From positions 1-51,466 of the forward strand of contig CANRMM010000006.1 in assembly GCA_947631745.1 (NCBI GenBank): DNA of 51,466 bases, in the 5' to 3' direction. The position numbers were made by a program, and so were the translations under genes. Below are positions 45,627 to 51,466 of this stretch, piece after piece. The notes under the pieces were generated by a model that ran no database searches, was not told the origin of the DNA, and was given only the letters and a program-made list of their open reading frames with translations. The stretch is from an uncultured Clostridia bacterium. GTDB lineage: Bacteria > Bacillota > Clostridia > TANB77 > CAG-508. The stretch's first letter is position 1; each line of letters starts with the position of its first letter.

Positions 45627-45662
45627 ATGTATAGAAATAAAATAAGGAGAAATTTTTACATA

Positions 45663-46910
45663 ATGGAAAAAATTTTAGAAATTGCAGAAAAAGTACAAGC
45701 TATTGGAGGAAAATTATATCTTGTTGGTGGAGCTGTAAGAGATGAAATTATGGGAATAAATGTAAAGGATGAAGATTATTGCATTACTGGATTAACTCAA
45801 GAAGAATTTGAAAATCTATTTCCAGAGGCAATTTTAAGAGGTAAAGACTTTCCTGTTTATGATATTGATAAAAAGGAACTTGCTCTTGCAAGAACTGAAA
45901 GAAAACTAAGAAAAGGGCATAAAGGCTTTATTATTCACACAGATAAGACAATTACTATAGAAGATGATTTGAAAAGAAGAGATATTACCATTAATTCTAT
46001 TGCAAAAGATGTGATTACTGGGCAATATATTGATCCTTTTCATGGAATTGATGATATCAAGCATAAAATAATTAGAATGACATCAGAAGCTTTTAGAGAA
46101 GATCCGTTGAGGGTGTATCGAGTGGCACGATTTAGCGCACTTTTTCAATTTGATGTGGAAAAAGAAACAATAGAGCAAATGTATTTGCTAAGAGAAGAGT
46201 TAAGTACACTACCGAAAGAGAGAGTTTTCCAGGAATTTCAAAAAGCATTAGCAAGTGATAAACCATCTATATTTTTCGATGTATTAAGAAAAGCTAAAGT
46301 GCTAGATGTGCACTATAAGGAAATTTTTGAATTAATTGGAAAAATACAACCAGAAAAATACCACCCAGAAGGTGATAGTTATGCTCATACAATGATAGCA
46401 TTGGATGCTTCTTGCACTTTAACAAATTCTTTAGAAGTTCGTTTTAGTTGTTTAGTACATGATTTAGGAAAAGGAACAACGCCTACGGAAATTCTACCAC
46501 ATCATTATGGACATGAAGAAAGAGGAGTAAAATTAGTTACTCAACTGGCTAACCGAATAGGAATACCAAAAGCATGGGAAAAATGTGGCAAAATTGCTGC
46601 AAAAGAGCATATGAAAGGCGGGAGATTTTTAGAAATTACACCTAATAAACAGGTGAAATTTATTGAAACGGTTTCTAAGTCGGAATTAGGGTTAGATGGT
46701 ATGAAAATTGTTGTATTATGTGATCAATATAGGTCAGGACATTATCCGGGAAATATTAATTTCGATCATATTGGAAAAGAATGTTTAAAATCAGTAGATG
46801 GAAAATTTATTATGGAACATTATCCTGAATTATCGGGAATAGCATTTAAAAATAAATTACATGAAGAAAGAATTAAATGGATGAAGAAATATAATGAACA
46901 AATAAGATAA
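45663..46910 (+). CDS. cca: CCA tRNA nucleotidyltransferase with HD domain (E. coli class)
   Basis: Adds or repairs the 3' CCA of tRNA. The nucleotidyltransferase head has LVGGAVRDEIMG and KDEDYCITG (metal Asp residues), then GKDFPVYDI, ALARTERK, DDLKRRDITINSIA and EDPLRVYRVARF. A C-terminal HD domain has RFSCLVHDLGKGTTP and HHYGHEERGVKLV. This domain order and spacing match the proteobacterial multifunctional CCA protein, not the B. subtilis type. The tracked start is early; ATG 45663 is 13 bases after AAGGAG, which is wide, but no better codon is present. It has 415 residues. Confidence 0.9.
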   Translation: MEKILEIAEKVQAIGGKLYLVGGAVRDEIMGINVKDEDYCITGLTQEEFENLFPEAILRGKDFPVYDIDKKELALARTERKLRKGHKGFIIHTDKTITIEDDLKRRDITINSIAKDVITGQYIDPFHGIDDIKHKIIRMTSEAFREDPLRVYRVARFSALFQFDVEKETIEQMYLLREELSTLPKERVFQEFQKALASDKPSIFFDVLRKAKVLDVHYKEIFELIGKIQPEKYHPEGDSYAHTMIALDASCTLTNSLEVRFSCLVHDLGKGTTPTEILPHHYGHEERGVKLVTQLANRIGIPKAWEKCGKIAAKEHMKGGRFLEITPNKQVKFIETVSKSELGLDGMKIVVLCDQYRSGHYPGNINFDHIGKECLKSVDGKFIMEHYPELSGIAFKNKLHEERIKWMKKYNEQIR

Positions 46911-46949
46911 ATGTATTTATATAATTGACAATTTTATTATTTTACTTTA

Positions 46950-46958
46950 TGATATAAT
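46950..46958 (+). promoter_or_regulatory. Extended -10 promoter of the pilin-like gene
   Basis: TGATATAAT. A full TTGACA lies at 46925-46930, but 22 bases away, wider than normal; either the extended -10 acts alone or an activator is needed. Confidence 0.45.
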
Positions 46959-46986
46959 TATATTAATGAAAGAAGGGAATCTTCGT

Positions 46987-47592
46987 ATGCAAATGAAAAA
47001 GAAAATGAAAGATGAAAGTGGTTCTATGGCAGTCTATGTAGCTGTTGCATTAACAGGTTTTTTAATTATTTTGACAGCGATATATATCAAATCTACTTCT
47101 GTTAGAAATGCGCAATTAACTACAATTACAAAAATAAAAGAGTCTTATGAGCAAGGAAATAATAATATTGATGAAACTTATCAGAGAATAGTAGACGAAA
47201 TGGTGTATTTTGAGGATTTTAATGAAGTAAAAAATTACGGAAGAACCTCTACGGAAGAACCAGTTAGCGTTAATGGGATTATAACTTTAAAATCAACAGG
47301 GATGGATCCTAGTTTTAATATGAATGACGTTACTTATTTTAATCCAAGAGAATATAGATATATAGATGTTAAATATCGAACAAGTTCACAGGCCGGTACA
47401 ATGCAGTTTGTCTTTGAAAATGCTACTCTGGAAGAAGAATTAGTTTGTGATGGAGAGTGGCATACAGTAACGTTTGACTTTGGATCAAAATCTAGCTCGC
47501 TCGGAAATTCACCTATTACAGGTTGGATTTGGAAATGGGCTTCTGAAAGTGATGTTACTATGGATGTGGATTATATTAGAATTTATAAATAA
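46987..47592 (+). CDS. TadE/pilin-like membrane protein with a beta-rich C-terminal domain
   Basis: A 201-residue protein. The N-terminus (MKDESGSMAVYVAVALTGF) looks like a TadE/Flp or pseudopilin leader followed by one membrane helix. A short helical stretch comes next (to about 70), then a beta-rich domain ending WTxDVDYIRIYK-like (TMDVDYIRIYK), which resembles jelly-roll carbohydrate-binding modules. ATG 46987 is eight bases after GAAGGGA; the tracked ATG 46966 lies upstream of it. No pilus-assembly genes are nearby. Surface attachment is a guess; I cannot name the family with certainty. Confidence 0.65.
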   Translation: MQMKKKMKDESGSMAVYVAVALTGFLIILTAIYIKSTSVRNAQLTTITKIKESYEQGNNNIDETYQRIVDEMVYFEDFNEVKNYGRTSTEEPVSVNGIITLKSTGMDPSFNMNDVTYFNPREYRYIDVKYRTSSQAGTMQFVFENATLEEELVCDGEWHTVTFDFGSKSSSLGNSPITGWIWKWASESDVTMDVDYIRIYK

Positions 47593-47600
47593 AATGCAAT

Positions 47601-47638
47601 ATCGGTTGTTATTTTTAATGTAACAATCGATGTTTTTT
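47601..47638 (+). terminator. Terminator after the pilin-like gene
   Basis: ATCGGTTGTTA pairs with TAACAATCGAT (one G-U pair), then GTTTTTT. Confidence 0.85.
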
Positions 47639-47649
47639 ATTCTAAAACA

Positions 47650-47678
47650 TTGACCTTTTGCGGATTTCCGTATATAAT
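47650..47678 (+). promoter_or_regulatory. Promoter of minD-minE-rodA
   Basis: TTGACC, 17 bases, TATAAT, 79 bases before the minD ATG. Confidence 0.75.
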
Positions 47679-47756
47679 ATATGTGTTTAAAATTATGCAC
47701 TTTTAAATAAAAATTAAATAAAAAGGTTTGTTTAAATGAAATAAGGAGGAAAATTT

Positions 47757-48557
47757 ATGGGAGAGGTTATCGTCATAACATCCGGAAAAGGCGGAGTTGG
47801 AAAGACAACTACTACAGCTAATTTAGGTGCTGCTTTAGCCTTGAGAGGAAAAAAAGTAGCGTTAGTTGATACAGATATTGGATTAAGAAATCTAGATGTT
47901 GTTATGGGCTTAGAAAATAGAATAGTGTATGACATTGTAGATGTTGTAGAAGAAAAATGTAAGCTAAGACAAGCCCTTATCAAAGACAAGCGTTTCAATG
48001 AGTTATTTTTACTTCCAGCAGCCCAAACAAGAGATAAAAGTGCAATAAATGAAGAACAAATGAAAGAATTAATCAATAAGTTAAAGGAAGAATTTGATTT
48101 TATATTAATTGATTGTCCAGCAGGAATTGAGCAAGGATTTCGAAATGCAATTGCGGGAGCAACAAGAGCAATTGTTGTGACTACTGCAGAAATTTCAGCT
48201 ATTAGAGATGCAGATAGAATAGTAGGATTATTAGAGGCATCTGATATAAAAAATCCAGAGTTAGTCATTAATAGAATAAGACCAGCAATGATAAAAAAAG
48301 GCGAAATGATGGATGTAGATGACATTGTGGATTTATTATCAATAGATTTGATTGGTGTTGTACCAGATGATGAATATATTATTACTCAAACAAATAAAGG
48401 GGAGCCTGTTGTAACAAATAATAAGGCTCCATCTGGTAAAGCTTATACGGAGATTGCAAATAGAATACTAGGGGAGAACGTTGATATAAATATTCCAGGA
48501 AAGGAAGAAGGATTCTTCTCGAAGATAAAGGTTTTTTTCTCAAAAGGTAAACACTAA
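47757..48557 (+). CDS. minD: Septum site-determining ATPase MinD
   Basis: A membrane-cycling ATPase that places the division site, 266 residues. It shows the deviant Walker A SGKGGVGKTTTTANLG, the switch region DTDIGLRNLDVVMGLE, and FILIDCPAGIEQGF. An amphipathic C-terminal membrane-targeting helix is present (GFFSKIKVFFSKGKH). The ATG follows TAAGGAGGAAAA. minE follows 19 bases later. No minC gene is in the window, although in many Clostridia minC precedes minD. Confidence 0.95.
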   Translation: MGEVIVITSGKGGVGKTTTTANLGAALALRGKKVALVDTDIGLRNLDVVMGLENRIVYDIVDVVEEKCKLRQALIKDKRFNELFLLPAAQTRDKSAINEEQMKELINKLKEEFDFILIDCPAGIEQGFRNAIAGATRAIVVTTAEISAIRDADRIVGLLEASDIKNPELVINRIRPAMIKKGEMMDVDDIVDLLSIDLIGVVPDDEYIITQTNKGEPVVTNNKAPSGKAYTEIANRILGENVDINIPGKEEGFFSKIKVFFSKGKH

Positions 48558-48576
48558 TACTATTGGAGGGTAAATT

Positions 48577-49248
48577 ATGTTTGAAAACATTACAAAATTC
48601 TTTAAGAGATTTGGAAAAAACGAAAAGGAAAAATCAAAAACAACAGCAAAAGAAAGATTACATTTAGTATTGGCACAAGATAGAGCTAATATTTCAGCTG
48701 ATTTTTTGGATATGATGAGACAAGAAATAATAGAGGTTATTAAAAAATATATAGATATAGATGAAGAAGCAATTGATGTAAGAATGACTAATAAACCGGG
48801 GGAAGATGGCGTAGTTGGGGCACCTGCTTTATATGCTAATATCCCGATTGTTACTATAAAAAATGAAGCGAGAAAGCTAGAAAAAAAATTACAAGAAGAT
48901 TCTGAAGAAAATAAGAAGAAAAACGATGAGAGTAATAAAAAGGAGAAGCAAGAAAATAAAACAAATAATGATAAAAAAGAAAAAACAAAAAATGAAGTAA
49001 ATGATGATAAAAAAGAAGAGCCAAAAAACGAAGTAAATGATGATAAAAAAGAAGAGCAAAAAGATGAAGTAAATAGTGATAAACAAGAAAAGCCAAAAAA
49101 AGAAATGAGTAATGACAAAAAGGACGAACAAGAAAATAAAACAAATAACGATAAAATAGAAGATAAAGAAGTAGCTGAAAATAATAGTAATGAGGAAACT
49201 AAGAAAACAGAAAAAACAAAAAAAGAAAAAGTAAGCGTAAATAAATAA
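48577..49248 (+). CDS. minE: MinE topological specificity factor with a long repeat tail
   Basis: MinE drives MinD release and pole-to-pole oscillation. The first ~90 residues are normal MinE: membrane helix MFENITKFFKRFG, then AKERLHLVLAQDRANISADFLDMMRQEI and EEAIDVRMTN. MinE is usually about 90 residues, but this ORF is 223: after about residue 105 comes a Lys/Glu/Asn/Asp-rich, probably disordered tail made largely of 12-residue repeats (see 48955-49164). The ATG follows TTGGAGGGTAAAT. rodA starts 22 bases after the stop. The antisense strand carries long false ORFs because of the repeats. Confidence 0.9.
   Translation: MFENITKFFKRFGKNEKEKSKTTAKERLHLVLAQDRANISADFLDMMRQEIIEVIKKYIDIDEEAIDVRMTNKPGEDGVVGAPALYANIPIVTIKNEARKLEKKLQEDSEENKKKNDESNKKEKQENKTNNDKKEKTKNEVNDDKKEEPKNEVNDDKKEEQKDEVNSDKQEKPKKEMSNDKKDEQENKTNNDKIEDKEVAENNSNEETKKTEKTKKEKVSVNK
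48955..49164 (+). repeat. 36-bp tandem repeats encoding the MinE tail
   Basis: Five full units and one partial unit of 36 bases in frame: NKTNNDKKEKTK, NEVNDDKKEEPK, NEVNDDKKEEQK, DEVNSDKQEKPK, KEMSNDKKDEQE, NKTNNDKIED. Units 2 and 3 are nearly identical in DNA, which suggests recent duplication. Confidence 0.9.
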
Positions 49249-49270
49249 AGGAAAAAGGATAAAAGTAAGA

Positions 49271-50377
49271 ATGAAAAGAAAAATTCTGAAAAATATAGAA
49301 TGGGGCATTCTGATATGTACATTTTTATTAGTTGCTGTAGGACTAGTTGCTTTAACATCAGCAACGCAAAATGCAGAGTATGAGGAATTAAGAAAACAAA
49401 TTATATGGCTAGCGATAAGCCTACCAATACTTATTGTTGTTATTTTTATTGATTATGAAGCCTTGGTGAAAATTTCTCCTATTCTTTATGGTATAATATT
49501 AGTTCTTTTAGTTGGAGTTTTATTTACAGGGGCTATTAACGGAGCAACCAGTTGGTTTGATATAGGTGCTGTTTCTTTTCAACCAGCGGAATTTGCTAAG
49601 ATTATTGTTATTTTATTTTTAACATGGCTTATTACAAGGATACAGCAAAAGGGAAGAGATGAAATAAATCGAATATTAAAACTAGGGTTGATTGTGGTTG
49701 CTTTTGCAGTGCCTGTGCTATTAATTGTGGAACAGCCAGATTATGGAACAGCTATTGCCTTTGTCGTATCTTTTGTATTTATGCTATTTGTAGCTGGAAT
49801 ACGAAAAAGATATATTATTACAGCTATTTTATTAATAGTTGTTTTGGTACCAACATTATATTTTTTCGTATTACCGGAACATGCTAAAACTAGAATTGAT
49901 GTATATTTAAATCCAGATATAGATCCAAGAGGGGCAGGTTATAATATCATTCAATCAAAACTTGCAGTTGGTTCTGGACAGTTATTGGGAATGGGATTAT
50001 TTAAAGGAAATCAAACACAATTGGGATTTTTATATCCAAAAACAACAGACTTTATATTTGCTTTAATTAGTGAAGAAATGGGATTTATTGTAGCAGCAGG
50101 TATTATCATTTTGTATGTTATATTAATTACGAAGGCTATTTACGTAGCTAAAACAGCAAAAGATGACATGGGATCATATATTGCAATGGGAATTGCAGGT
50201 ATTTTTTTCTTCCACATGATAGAGAATATAGGAATGACAATGGGATTATTACCAATTACAGGAGTTCCATTACCTTTTGTAAGTTATGGAGGAAGTGCAC
50301 TATTAAGTAATTTTATTATGGTTGGATTGTTGCTTAATATATCGGGCAAACGTCAAAAAGCGATTTTTGTTGGATAG
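49271..50377 (+). CDS. rodA: RodA-type SEDS peptidoglycan polymerase
   Basis: A membrane glycosyltransferase that extends peptidoglycan during cell elongation, 368 residues and about ten helices. SEDS motifs are present: SFQPAEFAKI, IVEQPDYGTA (with the catalytic Asp region), RGAGYNIIQSKLAVGSG, ISEEMGF and PLPFVSYGGSALLSNF. The link to minDE is common in Clostridia and favours RodA over FtsW. The ATG follows AAAGGAT at some distance. dusB starts 16 bases after the stop. Confidence 0.9.
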   Translation: MKRKILKNIEWGILICTFLLVAVGLVALTSATQNAEYEELRKQIIWLAISLPILIVVIFIDYEALVKISPILYGIILVLLVGVLFTGAINGATSWFDIGAVSFQPAEFAKIIVILFLTWLITRIQQKGRDEINRILKLGLIVVAFAVPVLLIVEQPDYGTAIAFVVSFVFMLFVAGIRKRYIITAILLIVVLVPTLYFFVLPEHAKTRIDVYLNPDIDPRGAGYNIIQSKLAVGSGQLLGMGLFKGNQTQLGFLYPKTTDFIFALISEEMGFIVAAGIIILYVILITKAIYVAKTAKDDMGSYIAMGIAGIFFFHMIENIGMTMGLLPITGVPLPFVSYGGSALLSNFIMVGLLLNISGKRQKAIFVG

Positions 50378-50393
50378 TAGTAAAGGAATAAAT

Positions 50394-51365
50394 ATGTATT
50401 TAAAAGAAATTAATATTGGAAATGTTACGTTAGAAAATAATATATTGTTAGCTCCAATGGCAGGGATTACAGACCTGCCATTTCGTTTAATATGTGAAAA
50501 ATTTAAACCAGGGTTAGTTTGCACAGAAATGATTAGTAGTAAAGGACTTTTTTATAATGACGAAAAAACGAAAAAATTACTTGATATGCAAAACGAGCCA
50601 AGACCGATTGCTGTGCAAATTTTTGGAAATGATATTGAAGCTATGAAATATGCTACAAGATATGTTAGCCAATATGCAGATATTATTGATATTAATATGG
50701 GATGTCCAGCTCCTAAAATTGTAAAGAATGGAGATGGCAGTAAATTACTGTTAAATTTAGAGTTAGCTGGGAAAATTGTGGAAGCAGTTGTAGCAGAAAG
50801 TAAAGTTCCGGTTACTGTAAAATACAGAAAAGGTTGGGATAATGAACATATTGTTGCAATAGAAGCGGGGAAAATTTTTGAACAGGCTGGAGCTTCTGCT
50901 ATTACTATTCATGGGCGTACTAGAGAAGAATATTATAGTGGAAAAGCTGATTGGAATATTATTCGTGAAGTGAAAGAAAGTGTAAAAATTCCTGTGATTG
51001 GAAATGGAGATGTAAGAACACCAGAAGACGCATTAAGGATGTTTCAAGAAACTAATGTTGATGGTATTATGATAGGAAGATCTGCAATGGAAAATCCTTG
51101 GATATTTAGAGATGTAAAGGATTATTTAAAAGGAGAAACTAAAGGGCAAGTTACTGATGAAGAAAAGCTAAAGATTATTATTGAGCATATTGAATTAGAA
51201 GTAGAACAAAAAGGAGAAATTGTTGGAATTAAAGAAATGAGAAAACATTTATCAGCGTATATTCGTAATATGAAAGAAGCAAGTAAACTGAGAGACTTTA
51301 TTAACAGAATTGAAACAAAGAATGAATTAGTGAATTGTTTAACTGAATATTTTAAATCTTTGTAG
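50394..51365 (+). CDS. dusB: tRNA-dihydrouridine synthase (DusB-like)
   Basis: An FMN enzyme that reduces uridines in tRNA. It has 323 residues with LLAPMAGITDLPFR, VQIFGND, the catalytic Cys 104 in INMGCPAPKIVKNGDGS, VTVKYRKGWD, TIHGRTREEYYSGKADW, VIGNGDV and GIMIGRSAMENPW. The tracked ORF starts inside rodA; ATG 50394 is five or six bases after AAAGGA. It ends the minD-minE-rodA-dusB operon. Confidence 0.92.
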   Translation: MYLKEINIGNVTLENNILLAPMAGITDLPFRLICEKFKPGLVCTEMISSKGLFYNDEKTKKLLDMQNEPRPIAVQIFGNDIEAMKYATRYVSQYADIIDINMGCPAPKIVKNGDGSKLLLNLELAGKIVEAVVAESKVPVTVKYRKGWDNEHIVAIEAGKIFEQAGASAITIHGRTREEYYSGKADWNIIREVKESVKIPVIGNGDVRTPEDALRMFQETNVDGIMIGRSAMENPWIFRDVKDYLKGETKGQVTDEEKLKIIIEHIELEVEQKGEIVGIKEMRKHLSAYIRNMKEASKLRDFINRIETKNELVNCLTEYFKSL

Positions 51366-51373
51366 AATAAAAT

Positions 51374-51397
51374 GAGAGTAGACATCTACTCTTTTTT
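51374..51397 (+). terminator. Terminator after dusB
   Basis: GAGAGTAG and CTACTCT form a short stem with an ACAT loop, then a run of seven Ts. The last 69 bases of the window show nothing else. Confidence 0.85.
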
Positions 51398-51466
51398 TAT
51401 AGTATAGGAAAAATCGCAAGATTTGGCTAGGAAATAAAAAATAATAAAGGCATAATAAAAAACCTT

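Noticed and set aside
47732-48325. Minus-strand 197-residue ORF opposite minD
   Set aside because: Antisense shadow of a clear minD gene with no independent ribosome binding site.
48540-49364. Minus-strand 274-residue ORF rich in Phe, Ser and Leu
   Set aside because: It is the antisense shadow of the minE repeat region; the low-complexity composition is the complement of GAA/AAA/GAT codons, and there is no promoter.

Overview
The window is AT-rich chromosomal DNA of a Clostridia-type Bacillota (Firmicutes). The evidence is the low GC content, strong AGGAGG-type ribosome binding sites, a spoIIE-like sporulation phosphatase gene, a WalRK pair, GdpP, RicT, minD-minE-rodA, and a four-subunit ferredoxin-dependent 2-oxoacid oxidoreductase, which points to a strict anaerobe. 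The exact genus cannot be named from the sequence; an uncultured gut lineage is only a guess. I saw no rRNA, tRNA, CRISPR array, transposase or prophage gene. This is mostly a housekeeping region, with several small or unfamiliar genes between the core operons.

Layout. 1-9.2 kb: a secreted fibronectin-III-like repeat protein, spoIIE, then a WG-repeat membrane protein paired with an unknown tail-anchored protein. 9.2-10.6 kb: acpS, tatD and a 47-residue membrane peptide gene, all tightly coupled. 10.7-13.3 kb (minus strand): an SsuABC/TauABC-like ABC transporter. 13.5-16.5 kb: a G5/3D cell-wall protein, exonuclease III and an AI-2E-family permease. 16.7-19.6 kb: a two-component system whose kinase gene is split by a frameshift, followed by a 46-residue acidic protein gene. 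19.7-20.2 kb (minus): a COG2426 membrane protein. 20.3-28.1 kb: rpoB-rpoC with their own promoter and a leader hairpin. 28.2-33.6 kb: gdpP, rplI, dnaB, tilS, with an unknown 95-residue gene on the minus strand between gdpP and rplI. 33.7-37.9 kb: ftsH and walR-walK. 38.1-42.8 kb: porC-porD-porA-porB (with a small palindromic repeat between porC and porD) and a membrane-anchored vWA protein. 42.8-45.5 kb (minus): lepB-holB-ricT-ferredoxin. 45.6-51.4 kb: an E. coli-class cca, a pilin/TadE-like protein, minD-minE-rodA and dusB.

The genes fall into functional blocks. Transcription and replication are covered by rpoBC, dnaB, holB and rplI. Envelope synthesis and control are covered by walRK, rodA, minDE, the G5/3D protein, lepB and ftsH. 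tRNA maturation is covered by tilS, cca and dusB, second-messenger turnover by gdpP, and fermentative electron flow by por and ferredoxin.

Many tracked ORFs begin too early. Where a ribosome binding site lies inside the tracked ORF I moved the start downstream, which gives TTG starts for rpoB and ftsH; the ABC substrate-binding gene also starts at TTG. Promoter and terminator calls were made by eye from hexamers and hairpins. The most unusual items are the MinE with a 12-residue-repeat tail, the 95-residue orphan with its own promoter and terminator, the WG/tail-anchored pair, the palindromic element in the por operon, the rpoB leader hairpin and the broken histidine kinase.
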